From Candidatus Zipacnadia bacterium (lineage in GTDB: Bacteria > Armatimonadota > Zipacnadia > Zipacnadales > UBA5352): a DNA stretch of 45,800 nt. The DNA is taken from NCBI GenBank assembly GCA_029820945.1, contig JALGUJ010000056.1:1-45800 (forward strand). The letters are read 5' to 3'. The translations under genes were made by a program, and so were the position numbers. Shown here in pieces: positions 1 to 8,052 of this stretch. How positions within the stretch are numbered: the stretch's first letter is position 1; every line of letters starts with the position of its first letter. Below the pieces are notes generated by a model. The model searched no databases, had not been told where the DNA came from, and saw only the letters and a program-made list of their open reading frames with translations.

Positions 1-2
1 TC

Positions 3-245
3 CAGAGCTACCCCGAGCAGTGGGTCAAGATCGTCGGCAAGGGCGTCAAGAAGGTGCACGTGAAGGACTTCCAGCGCGACGGCTACGAGTGGAAGCCGCT
101 GCTTGAGGGCGACGTCAACTTCCCGGAGGTCATGGCGGAGCTGCGCAGGATCGGCTACGACGATGCGCTGATCTCGGAGGTCAGCCCGCGGCTGGCGTCG
201 CTGGAGGAGACCGCCGAGGCCATCCGCGAGATCATGGCGATGTGA
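3..245 (+). CDS. Sugar phosphate isomerase/epimerase, C-terminal end (TIM barrel)
   Basis: The frame is open from base 3 to the TGA ending at 245, so only the last 80 residues are in the window and the true start lies upstream. The segment HVKDFQ, then a 'EGDVNFPEVMAELRRIGYDD' strand-helix unit and a late Glu in SEVSP match the last strands of xylose-isomerase-like (IolE/AP_endonuc_2) TIM barrels, where the Lys/His and Glu help bind metal and substrate. The same pattern recurs in the complete gene at 33424-34215. Family members isomerise or epimerise small sugars or cyclitols; the substrate cannot be read from the sequence. The last 14 bases overlap the end of the convergent esterase-like gene. 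Confidence 0.85.
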   Translation, partial: QSYPEQWVKIVGKGVKKVHVKDFQRDGYEWKPLLEGDVNFPEVMAELRRIGYDDALISEVSPRLASLEETAEAIREIMAM

Positions 246-1179
246 CGCCGGCCCGGCGCCGCGCGTAGTCATCGACGCGCTCGAGCATGTCGGCGAAGCC
301 CTCCACGTCGCCGCTGCGGCAGTGGCCGAGGCCCTCGATCACGCGGGCGTCCTTCGGGCATGGCAGCGCGCGGTAGAGCAAGCCGATCTCGCCCGGCGGC
401 GCCTCGGCATCGCCACCTCCGGCAATCACGAACGCGGGGCAGTGAACCTGCGCCGCGAAGGCAAGCGGTTCGCAGTACGCGAGGGCGTCGAGCTCCGGGC
501 CCGACAGCCGTCGGATGATGGGCCGGATCGCGGGGCAGCCCGTCAGCGTTCCGTCCGGGAGCCGATAGAAGGCCGGTCGCGGCTGGTGCAGGACCACGAA
601 GGCGACGCGCTCGGGGCGCAGTGCCGCCGCGGCCAGGGCAATGCCCGCGCCGAAGCCATCGCCCACCACGCCGACGCGCATGGCGGTGACCTGCGCGGAT
701 GACCGCACGAGGTCAACGGCCTGGCAGGCCGCCAGCACCGAGACGACCGGCGGACTCGTGGTGGAGCCGTCGAGGCGGGTGAACCACTCGGTCAGCGGCC
801 GGGACAGGTCACGCCAGGGCAGGTACAGGTGGCAGCGTCGGCCGTCCGTGGGCGCGACGGCATCGGCGTGCTCGACGACCTGCACCACGGGCGTGGCGCC
901 GGGGTCCGTGCCCGGGAACCACTGGGCCGTCGCGCTGGCCCGCTCGGTCACCGGGAAGGCGACGCGGCAGGGCCCCGCGGCGTCCAGCGCCCCCGAGGGC
1001 AGGGCGGGAAGCTCGGCCCGCGCGCGACGCCAGAAGGCGTCCAGGTCCGCGGGCCCGGCCGCCCCATCGCTACCCAGGGCGGCCTGGCACAGCACCGGCG
1101 TGAGAGCAATGCAGATTCGCCTGACGATTGGGATCAGCCCCTCCGCGCAAGCTGGCTCGTCCGCTGTACACATCGGCAT
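232..1179 (-). CDS. Acetyl xylan esterase-like alpha/beta-hydrolase fold protein lacking the catalytic Ser
   Basis: From the ATG at 1179 this is 315 residues; a hydrophobic stretch near residues 20-36 after Arg-Arg looks like a secretion signal, so the true start may be slightly further in. The core resembles the acetyl xylan esterase/cephalosporin deacetylase family: strand, nucleophile elbow, then ALAAAALRPERV, a Pro-rich lid, a late Asp in GGGDAEAPP (about D257) and a His in GLGHCRSG (about H286). At the elbow, where family members have GGSQGG, this protein reads GDGFGA, so the nucleophilic Ser is replaced by Gly175. Asp and His positions look kept. It is therefore either a non-catalytic binding protein or uses another mechanism. 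It is divergent from the GDPD gene and overlaps the upstream TIM-barrel gene end by 14 bases. Confidence 0.75.
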   Translation of the reverse strand: MPMCTADEPACAEGLIPIVRRICIALTPVLCQAALGSDGAAGPADLDAFWRRARAELPALPSGALDAAGPCRVAFPVTERASATAQWFPGTDPGATPVVQVVEHADAVAPTDGRRCHLYLPWRDLSRPLTEWFTRLDGSTTSPPVVSVLAACQAVDLVRSSAQVTAMRVGVVGDGFGAGIALAAAALRPERVAFVVLHQPRPAFYRLPDGTLTGCPAIRPIIRRLSGPELDALAYCEPLAFAAQVHCPAFVIAGGGDAEAPPGEIGLLYRALPCPKDARVIEGLGHCRSGDVEGFADMLERVDDYARRRAGVTSP

Positions 1180-1215
1180 TCCGCGGGCCCGATTGAGCCG
1201 TGGGAGGCGCGCGAG

Positions 1216-1962
1216 GTGCGTACCGTGACGCTGAACATCGCGCACCGAGGCGATCCGTCGAACGCGCCGGAGAACACGCTCCCGGCCTTCGAGGCCGCGC
1301 TGCGGATCGGCGTGGACATGGTCGAGTTCGACGTGCATCAGCTCGCGGACGGCGCGCTCGCGGTCATGCACGATGCGACCGTTGACCGCTGCACGGACGG
1401 CTCCGGCTCGCTCGGGGAGATGACTCTGGCGGAGCTGAGGCGCCTCGACGCAGGCTCGTGGTTCGCGCCGGCGTTCGCGGGCCTGCGGGTGCCGACCATG
1501 CAGGAGGCGCTGGACGCCATCCCGCCGCCGACACTGCTCAACATCCACCTGAAGCCCGCCGGGGACGGCTCGGGCCGGTTCGAGGCCGCGGTGCTGGAGT
1601 GCATCGAGGGCGCCGCCGCGGGTCCCCGCGCTCTCGTGGTGCACCACGACCTCCCGACGCTGAATCGCCTGCGCGAGCGCGCGCCCGAGCTCCGCTACTG
1701 CCTGCTGCCCGCTGGGCCGGATGGCTTCGAGTACATCCGGCGGGCGGCCGGCGAGGGCTTCGGCGTCCTGCAGCCCGGGCGCGCGATGATGAGCGCCGAG
1801 TTCTGCCGCGCCGTCCACGACGCCGAGATGACCGCGAACGTCTTCTACGCGGATGATGCGGATACCATGAGGCGGTTCATCGAGTGGGGCATCGACGGCA
1901 TCCTGACCAACGACCCGCGCCTGCTCGCCGACGTGCTCGTAGAGATGGGTCGCGACGGCTGA
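1216..1962 (+). CDS. Glycerophosphodiester phosphodiesterase family protein
   Basis: A 248-residue GDPD-family TIM barrel. Members hydrolyse glycerophosphodiesters to glycerol 3-phosphate and an alcohol using a metal site. The signature is clear: HRG at residues 10-12, PENT at 18-21, EFD at 37-39 (metal ligands) and HD at 52-53, followed by the usual 'TDGSGSLGEMTLAELRRLDAG' region and a C-terminal WGIDGILTNDPRL, typical of the family end. The GTG start at 1216 is chosen because GGGAGG lies eight bases upstream; a second GTG at 1225 is possible. There is no signal peptide, so it is probably cytoplasmic. The next gene starts ten bases after its stop, so the two are probably co-transcribed. Confidence 0.92.
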   Translation: MRTVTLNIAHRGDPSNAPENTLPAFEAALRIGVDMVEFDVHQLADGALAVMHDATVDRCTDGSGSLGEMTLAELRRLDAGSWFAPAFAGLRVPTMQEALDAIPPPTLLNIHLKPAGDGSGRFEAAVLECIEGAAAGPRALVVHHDLPTLNRLRERAPELRYCLLPAGPDGFEYIRRAAGEGFGVLQPGRAMMSAEFCRAVHDAEMTANVFYADDADTMRRFIEWGIDGILTNDPRLLADVLVEMGRDG

Positions 1963-1972
1963 GGTGATCCCC

Positions 1973-3259
1973 GTGAAGCGCACAGCATTGCTCTTGGCGG
2001 CGCTCCTGAGCTGCGCCTGCGCGACCGCCCCGGCCGCAACAGTGCACCTCAGGGGCCCCGACGGCACCTGGATCGAGCTTGAGGCGGAGGAGCAGGACGG
2101 CGTCGTCAGCTTCGCCATCACCCCCGACCAATGCGAGGGCGGCCACGCGCTGGTGGTCATCAACAGGCCCGACTGGATGGTCCTCGACGACGAGGAGCCG
2201 CCGCGCGTCACCGAGTACCGCCTCGGCGGCGAGACCCACTCCCTGCAGCCCGGCGAGGCCCTCGCCCTGGGCGGCATCGGCGGCGATGCGACCGCGCTCA
2301 CCTTCACCGTCTCCGACGGCGACAACCCCGTGGACGTGGGCTCGCTGCGGCTGCAGGTGGCCGGCGGCGCCGCGCTCAGCTTCGAGGTCATCGAGGAGGA
2401 CCGGCAGAGCCGCGCCGCGACCATCCAGGTGGACCTCGGCGAGTTGGGCCCCGGCGCCTACGAGGGCGCCCTGGCCGTCGCCGACCTCTCACCCCTGGCC
2501 AATACCGCGGAGATCCCGCTGCGCTTCTCCATCGCCGGCGCGCAGGTCTCCCCTGACGGGCAGACCGTCAGGCTCTCCGGCGGCGGCGCCGGCTTCACCT
2601 GCAGGGGCGACCGCCGCGAGACGGTCGCCGTGGACGCGGCCGGCATCTCGACGTTCCTCACCGTGCAGATGGGCGGGCCGTATCTCTACGTGCGCGAGTT
2701 CCGCAACGTCGAGGACCTGGGCGAGCAGGGCGGATGGCACGTGGTCGAGGCCGAGGCCGCGCTGGAGGACATCGACGGCAACGCGGTCACCGACGAGGAG
2801 GTCGGCGTCCGCCTGACCTACCGCTTCGCCGTGCATCGCGACCTGCCGGTGCTGATGGTGACCAGCGTGGCGACGAACCTCGGTGACGCGCGCGAGGTCT
2901 ACTCATTCTGGGGCTGGCTCCCCGGCGGGAGCTACGTCACGCCAGATGGCGAGGCGCACGAGTGGCTGATGGAGTACGAGGACTTCGGCCATCCCGGCTG
3001 GGTCTACATCCTCCCGCGGAACGAGGGCACTCCGGGCATCGGCTGGATCTCCGACCTGCTCTTCGGCGAGTCGCGCTTCGGGACCATGCTGCTCTACACC
3101 GACCCCAAGCACATCGACACCCCGGCGGGCGAGTCGGTCGAGATGACCTTCGCCATCATGCCCGCGGACAGCGCCGAGGAGGTCGCCGAGGCGGCCGAGA
3201 AGCTCCGGACGGCGGGCGCCACCCCGGCCCCCCAGCCGCCGGAGGCCCCAGAGCAGTAG
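1973..3259 (+). CDS. Secreted protein of unknown function
   Basis: I do not recognise this 428-residue protein. It starts with a clear export signal (Lys-Arg, then a run of Ala/Leu ending near CATAPAAT); the Cys residues there do not form a good lipobox. The GTG at 1973 is chosen because GAGGTGAT, an excellent ribosome binding site, lies at 1961-1968 and overlaps the stop of the GDPD gene; an earlier in-frame GTG at 1964 would sit inside that site. The body is rich in alternating beta-strand-like segments with acidic loops and few Cys, suggesting an extracellular beta-sandwich protein. The C-terminus is an Ala/Pro-rich tail of about 15 residues. Coupling to the phosphodiesterase suggests a shared, unknown, envelope or carbohydrate role. 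Confidence 0.8.
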   Translation: MKRTALLLAALLSCACATAPAATVHLRGPDGTWIELEAEEQDGVVSFAITPDQCEGGHALVVINRPDWMVLDDEEPPRVTEYRLGGETHSLQPGEALALGGIGGDATALTFTVSDGDNPVDVGSLRLQVAGGAALSFEVIEEDRQSRAATIQVDLGELGPGAYEGALAVADLSPLANTAEIPLRFSIAGAQVSPDGQTVRLSGGGAGFTCRGDRRETVAVDAAGISTFLTVQMGGPYLYVREFRNVEDLGEQGGWHVVEAEAALEDIDGNAVTDEEVGVRLTYRFAVHRDLPVLMVTSVATNLGDAREVYSFWGWLPGGSYVTPDGEAHEWLMEYEDFGHPGWVYILPRNEGTPGIGWISDLLFGESRFGTMLLYTDPKHIDTPAGESVEMTFAIMPADSAEEVAEAAEKLRTAGATPAPQPPEAPEQ

Positions 3260-3361
3260 CGCGACGCCACGCGAGTTCCCCGCCTCAAGAGCAGGGGCGG
3301 CGAGCCATCAGACGGGCGCCCACGTCACTGACGGGCGGGAAGGCAACCGCCAAACGTGCAC

Positions 3362-3390
3362 GGGCGGCCCGGCATCTCGCCGGGCCGCCC
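3362..3390. terminator. Hairpin between convergent genes, likely bidirectional terminator
   Basis: A perfect 12-base-pair stem (GGGCGGCCCGGC at 3362-3373 pairing with 3379-3390) with a five-base loop lies between the end of the secreted-protein gene (3259) and the end of hppA (3415). There is no U-run on either strand, so termination would depend on hairpin strength or Rho. Confidence 0.65.
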
Positions 3391-3414
3391 TCATTGCCAC
3401 AGCACGGCCGCGCG

Positions 3415-5679
3415 TCAGGCCGCCTCGTCGTCGCTGCCGACACGCGCCTGGACCTCGACCTGCGCCTCGCCCTTGCCCTTGGACAGGATCAGGGCGATGG
3501 CGATGATCGCGGCCAACACGATACCCGTCATCCACATGCCCACGGTGTTCTCGAACCTGACGATGATCGGGACCACCAGCAGGCCGACCAGGTTCATGAC
3601 CTTGATCAGCGGGTTGAGCGCCGGCCCGGCGGTGTCCTTGAAGGGGTCGCCCACGGTGTCACCGGTGACGGCGGCGGAGTGTGAGTCAGAGCCTTTGCCG
3701 CCGTAGGCGCCATCCTCGATGACCTTCTTGGCGTTATCCCAGGCTCCCCCGGCGTCACAGAGCATCACCGCCATGAGCTGTCCGGTGACGATGATGCCGG
3801 CCAGGAAGCCGCCCAGGCCGTACCAGCCGAACCAGGCGCCGACGACGATCGGCGACAGGACCGCCAGCAGTCCGGGAGCAACGAGCTCCTTGATCGCCGA
3901 GCTGGTACAGATGTCCACGACCCGCGCGGACTCGGGCAGGGCCTTGCCCTCCATCAGGCCGGGGATCTCGCGGAACTGCCGCCGCACCTCGTTGATGATG
4001 AAGAAGGCGGCGCGCCCCACCGCCCGGATGGTCATCGAGCTGAACAGGAAGGGCATCGCGCCACCGATCAGCAACCCGATGAACACCTTCGGGTCATCCA
4101 AGGGGATCGAGTAGTCCTGCAGCGCCGCAAGACTCACGGTCTCTCCACCTGGCCCGAAGCCGGAGGCGCCGGCCACCTTCGACAGGAAGGAGCCGAACAG
4201 CGCGATGGCGGCGATGACCGCCGACGCGATGGCCAGACCCTTCGTCGCCGCCTTCGTGGTGTTGCCCACCGCGTCGAGCTGCTCCACGACCGGCATCGCC
4301 TCGGGCACCTCGGCCATCTCGCAGATCCCCTGCGCGTTGTCCGCCACCGGCCCGTAGGTGTCCATCGAGATGACGACGCCCGTGGTGGTCAGCATGCCGA
4401 GCCCGACCAGAGACACGCCGTAGAGGATGTCGATCGGGTGGCCGCCGCCGAAGATCTGGATGGAGAAGAACAGACACGCACAGATCACCAGCAGCGCCCA
4501 CACGGTGCCCTCGAGGCCGACGCCGAAGCCGGCCAGCAGGTTCGTGGCGGCCCCGGTCTGCGAGGCCTCCGCGATCTCCTGCACCGGCTCGTACTGCGCC
4601 GAGGTGTAGTACTCGGTGAGCTTGTAGATGCCCACGGCCAGCACCAGGCCGGCGAAGGTCGCCCAGAAGAGCCGCCAGTCCTGCGCGTAGAACCTGGCGA
4701 CGAAAGCGAAGCCGACCGCGGAGAGGATCGCGGACCAGACGAAGCCGCGGGTGATCGCGCTCATCGGGTGCTCGTCCTCGCTGCGCATCCTGACGATCTC
4801 CGTCCCGATGATGGAGGTGATAACCCCGATGGCACGCACGATCAGCGGGAAGATGATCCAGATGCGCGCCAGCTCCGGGTTCTCGCTCACGTGCGCGAGG
4901 GCGAGGATCATGGACGCGACCAGGGTGACCTCGTACGACTCGAAGATGTCCGCGGCCATGCCGGCACAGTCGCCGACGTTATCGCCCACGTTATCGGCGA
5001 TGACGGCGGCGTTGCGGGGGTCGTCCTCCGGAATGCCGGCCTCGACCTTGCCGACCAGGTCCGCGCCGACGTCCGCGGCCTTCGTGTAGATGCCGCCGCC
5101 CACCCGCATGAATAGTGCCAGCAGCGAGCCGCCGAAGCCGAAGCCCAGCAGCACCTCGGTGGCATAGGCCTTGAAGATCATGAAGATGATCGTCGCGCCC
5201 ACGAGACCCATGGCGACGGTGAACATGCCCGCCACGGCGCCGGAGCGGAAGGCGATTGCGAGCGCCTCAACGATCGACGTGCGCGCGGCGTTGGCACAGC
5301 GCACGTTCCCGCGCACCGCCAGCGTCATGCCCACAAAGCCGGTCAGGCCGGAGCAGAAACAGCCCAGCAGAAAGGCCAGACCGCGGCCGAGACCGAGCTT
5401 CCAGCCGGCCATCTCCGCCGAACCGGCCATCCAGCCGGTGATCGTCAGCGCAACGAACAGCACCAACACGAGGATCACGATGGTGCGGAACTGCCTGTTG
5501 AGGTAGGCGCCCGCGCCCTCCTGGATCTGACCCGCAACCTGCTGCATCTTCTCCGTGCCGGGATCCTTGCGCAGGATCTCGGCGCGCAGCTTCAGGCCGT
5601 ACAGGATGCCGATCACGGCCGAGATGAGCGTGCCCCAAAGCGCGAGGCTCTCGAACGTGCTGAGCGAACCGATGTCCAC
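3415..5679 (-). CDS. hppA: Membrane-bound proton-pumping pyrophosphatase, K+-independent type
   Basis: A 754-residue membrane protein with about 16 hydrophobic segments, the usual size for H+-PPases. It couples hydrolysis of cytoplasmic pyrophosphate to proton export. The PPi/Mg site is visible: GGGIYTKAADVGADLVGKVE at 194-213 and DNVGDNVGDCAGMAADIFES at 229-248. The class-defining loop reads GNTTKAATKG (472-481): Lys476 and Thr479 occupy the two positions that mark K+-independent pumps (K+-dependent ones have Ala and Gly/Ala), and known K+-independent members pump H+ rather than Na+. The GTG start at 5679 has GGGAGGAAAC just upstream. It is monocistronic: own promoter at 5802-5830, hairpin after the stop. 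It would recycle PPi made by the neighbouring biosynthetic genes. Confidence 0.97.
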   Translation of the reverse strand: MDIGSLSTFESLALWGTLISAVIGILYGLKLRAEILRKDPGTEKMQQVAGQIQEGAGAYLNRQFRTIVILVLVLFVALTITGWMAGSAEMAGWKLGLGRGLAFLLGCFCSGLTGFVGMTLAVRGNVRCANAARTSIVEALAIAFRSGAVAGMFTVAMGLVGATIIFMIFKAYATEVLLGFGFGGSLLALFMRVGGGIYTKAADVGADLVGKVEAGIPEDDPRNAAVIADNVGDNVGDCAGMAADIFESYEVTLVASMILALAHVSENPELARIWIIFPLIVRAIGVITSIIGTEIVRMRSEDEHPMSAITRGFVWSAILSAVGFAFVARFYAQDWRLFWATFAGLVLAVGIYKLTEYYTSAQYEPVQEIAEASQTGAATNLLAGFGVGLEGTVWALLVICACLFFSIQIFGGGHPIDILYGVSLVGLGMLTTTGVVISMDTYGPVADNAQGICEMAEVPEAMPVVEQLDAVGNTTKAATKGLAIASAVIAAIALFGSFLSKVAGASGFGPGGETVSLAALQDYSIPLDDPKVFIGLLIGGAMPFLFSSMTIRAVGRAAFFIINEVRRQFREIPGLMEGKALPESARVVDICTSSAIKELVAPGLLAVLSPIVVGAWFGWYGLGGFLAGIIVTGQLMAVMLCDAGGAWDNAKKVIEDGAYGGKGSDSHSAAVTGDTVGDPFKDTAGPALNPLIKVMNLVGLLVVPIIVRFENTVGMWMTGIVLAAIIAIALILSKGKGEAQVEVQARVGSDDEAA

Positions 5680-5700
5680 TTTTGTTTCCTCCCAAGGTTG

Positions 5701-5724
5701 CAGCCTGTCCGCGCGGACAGGCTG
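5701..5724. repeat. Perfect 24-base palindrome in the hppA leader
   Basis: CAGCCTGTCC at 5701-5710 and GGACAGGCTG at 5715-5724 flank GCGC, so the whole 24 bases are self-complementary. It lies in the predicted hppA 5' leader, ending about eight bases before the ribosome binding site. It could stall or stabilise the transcript, or be a genomic palindromic repeat: a related AGCCTGTC hairpin occurs in the hemW insertion at 43265-43292. Confidence 0.6.
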
Positions 5725-5801
5725 GCGTTCACAGCGGTGCGACTCTCTGACATACGGATGATCAGAGCGCGGGTGCGTAACCCGTCGCGAAAACTCGCCC
5801 C

Positions 5802-5830
5802 ATTGTAGCCAACTCAGCGCGCGCAGGCAA
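5802..5830 (-). promoter_or_regulatory. Predicted housekeeping-sigma promoter for hppA
   Basis: Reading the minus strand, TTGCCT (5830-5825) is followed after exactly 17 bases by TACAAT (5807-5802). Transcription would start near 5795 and give a leader of about 115 bases containing the 24-base palindrome. It lies immediately after the uppP stop, so hppA is expected to be expressed separately from the upstream operon. Confidence 0.65.
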
Positions 5831-5848
5831 GGCCGTCCGCTGGCGCGC

Positions 5849-6709
5849 TCACAGCAGACCGAACAGATCGCCGATGATGGCCAGCGCTCCGACCACGTAG
5901 CAGTACGCCGCGAACCACTTCAGCTTGCGGGACTGCACCGCCCCGATGACCAGGCGGATCGCGAAGTAGCCGGTCACGCCGGCGATCGCGCCACACAACA
6001 GGTACAGGCCGAGCGCGCCGCTGGTTTGCGTCTCGATGAGCTTCGGGATCTCCACCACCGTACCCGCAAGGATCGCCGGCACGGACATCAGGAAGGCGAA
6101 GCGAACCGACCACCCCCTCCGGAAGCCCACACCCAGGCCGGCCGCGATGGTGGCGCCCGAGCGCGAGATGCCGGGCATCACCGCGAGCAGCTCGGCAATG
6201 CCCAGCAGAACGGCGTCGAGATAGGTCGTGCCCCCCAGGTCCTTGACGCGCCGCCCGAGACGCTCGGAGAGGATGAGGGCCGTGCCGGTCACGAGCAGCG
6301 CCGCGCCGACCGCCCAGGGGATCTCGAACAGGGCCTCGACGTATCCCTTGACCGGAAGCGCCAGCCCCGCCGGGACCGTGGCGACCACAAGCAGCCAGAA
6401 GAGGCGCCTGCCTCTTCCCGCCACTTCAATCTCAGAGACTGAGCCACCCGGCTCTCCGCCCTCGCTTCCGCCGGCTTGAGGCGCAACGATGTCCCGCAGG
6501 ATCGCCACCAGGTCCGACCGGTAGTAGGCGACAACCGCCACGAGGGTGCCGAAGTGCACCAGCACGACGAACTCCAGCGGCATCTGCCCGGTGTCGCGCA
6601 CCACGCCGAACAGCCAGTGCCCAAGCGCCAGGTGGCCGGAGCTCGACACGGGCAGGAACTCCGTGAGGCCCTGGATGACGGCCAGGGCGATGGCCTCAAG
6701 CGCGCTCAT
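5849..6709 (-). CDS. uppP: Undecaprenyl-diphosphatase (BacA/UppP family)
   Basis: A 286-residue integral membrane protein that removes a phosphate from undecaprenyl diphosphate to recycle the lipid carrier of cell-wall and glycan synthesis; it also underlies bacitracin tolerance. The first signature GLTEFLPVSSSGHL is at residues 14-27 (E17, H26) and the second, PGISRSG, at 179-185 (R183). The first Glu of the usual EGLTEF motif is Gln13 here, a variant common in the family. A hydrophilic Gly/Glu-rich loop at about 77-98 is longer than in E. coli. It is last in a tight minus-strand operon and its start overlaps the end of the permease gene by 14 bases, indicating translational coupling. Confidence 0.95.
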   Translation of the reverse strand: MSALEAIALAVIQGLTEFLPVSSSGHLALGHWLFGVVRDTGQMPLEFVVLVHFGTLVAVVAYYRSDLVAILRDIVAPQAGGSEGGEPGGSVSEIEVAGRGRRLFWLLVVATVPAGLALPVKGYVEALFEIPWAVGAALLVTGTALILSERLGRRVKDLGGTTYLDAVLLGIAELLAVMPGISRSGATIAAGLGVGFRRGWSVRFAFLMSVPAILAGTVVEIPKLIETQTSGALGLYLLCGAIAGVTGYFAIRLVIGAVQSRKLKWFAAYCYVVGALAIIGDLFGLL

Positions 6710-8036
6710 CGGCGGCCTCGTCTCCGTTCAGTGGCTCGTTCTTCGCCTCGTCCTGCGGCTCCGCCTCCGTCCGGGCCGCATCGTCGTCGCCCGGAGGCCC
6801 GGAGCGGTCGGGCAGATCTCGCCAGCGGCCCAGCAGCTCCTCCAGCTCGCGCCCGTGCCCCTCGTCGCTCATGTAGGCCCGGTAGTGGATGTAGACCACG
6901 CGCAGCGCCGCCAGGACGGGCACCGCCACGAAGACGCCGATGACGCCGAAGAACTCCGCGCCCACCAGCAGGGCCACGATCACCGCCACGGGATGTAGCT
7001 TGGCACCCTCGCTCATCAGCTTCGGCGCCAGGACGCGGTCGGTGACGAGCTGAATCGCACCGTACACGATGACCACGATGAGGGTGCGGCTCAGGCCCAC
7101 CTGCAGCAGCGATATGGCGGTGATCATCACGACCGCCACGATGGCGCCCACGACGGGCACCATGTTCGCCACGCCCGCGAGGATGCCGAAGGTGAGATAG
7201 ACCCGTACCCCGGCGAAGTAGAGCGTGAGCGCGGTCGCCAGGCCGGTGATGAGCGAGATGAGCATGACGGTGCGAACGTATCGCTCGATGACTTCGTCCG
7301 TGTCCTCGACCATCCGGTGGTAGCGCTCGCGCGCCGCCGGTGGGAACTGCATGGCGACGCTGTCGCGGATCGCGCCGGCGTCGGTGAGGAAGTAGTAGGA
7401 GAACACGGGGACGATCAGCAGCGCGATGATATAGCCGCTCCCGGACACGACCGAGCCGATGAGGTTGACCTGCCAGCGCAGGATCGCGCCGGCCCAGTCG
7501 CTGATCCTGCTCCGCAGCGTCTGGACCAGATTCCGGCCCGTGAGCTGCTCTTCCAGCGTCCTGATCTGCTCCTCGGCCTCGGCCCGGTAGGGCTCGGGGA
7601 GCTTCTGCACCAGCTCGTCGATGAACTCGGTGACGCGCCCCGCCAGGTCCTGCTGGGCCCAGGTGGTGATGGTGCTGAGGACCATGCCGATCTGCTCGGT
7701 GATGGGCGTGATGGTCACCGCGATGAGCGCGATCACCAGCACCGCGAGGATAGTCAGCGCCAGGAAGGCCGCCAGCCCCCGCTGGGCCCTGTGGCTCAGC
7801 GGCGTCCGTATCCGCATCAGCAGGTCCACGAACGGCTGAATGAAGTATGTCAGCGCGACGGCCAGGATGAGGAGCGTGAGGATGTCGCGGGCGCGCGTCA
7901 GCACGTAGTTGACGGCGGTCGGCAGCCGGAAGACGGCGTAGAAGATGAGCGCGATGACGACCGTCAGGAAGATAATGCGCCTGTTCGGCCAGAGCTCGGC
8001 CGGTGTGCTCTCATCGGCGCTCTGCGGCTTCGCCAT
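6696..8036 (-). CDS. AI-2E family transporter / PerM-like permease
   Basis: A 446-residue protein with the arrangement of the AI-2E transporter family: two N-terminal membrane segments, a paired hydrophobic hairpin, a long soluble amphipathic region (about 115-180), then a block of four to five membrane segments with the conserved GVRVYLTFGILAGVANMVPV and AIQLVTDRVLAPKLMSEGAK stretches, close to the family 'PvvG' and 'P...' motifs. Members export signalling molecules or small ions, but the substrate is rarely known. The last 60 residues are acidic and disordered. Two adjacent ATG codons (8039, 8036) are possible starts; 8036 is chosen because it lies six bases after GGAGGG. It sits 16 bases after wecB and overlaps uppP. 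Confidence 0.88.
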   Translation of the reverse strand: MAKPQSADESTPAELWPNRRIIFLTVVIALIFYAVFRLPTAVNYVLTRARDILTLLILAVALTYFIQPFVDLLMRIRTPLSHRAQRGLAAFLALTILAVLVIALIAVTITPITEQIGMVLSTITTWAQQDLAGRVTEFIDELVQKLPEPYRAEAEEQIRTLEEQLTGRNLVQTLRSRISDWAGAILRWQVNLIGSVVSGSGYIIALLIVPVFSYYFLTDAGAIRDSVAMQFPPAARERYHRMVEDTDEVIERYVRTVMLISLITGLATALTLYFAGVRVYLTFGILAGVANMVPVVGAIVAVVMITAISLLQVGLSRTLIVVIVYGAIQLVTDRVLAPKLMSEGAKLHPVAVIVALLVGAEFFGVIGVFVAVPVLAALRVVYIHYRAYMSDEGHGRELEELLGRWRDLPDRSGPPGDDDAARTEAEPQDEAKNEPLNGDEAADERA

Positions 8037-8052
8037 CATGCTCCCTCCGCCG

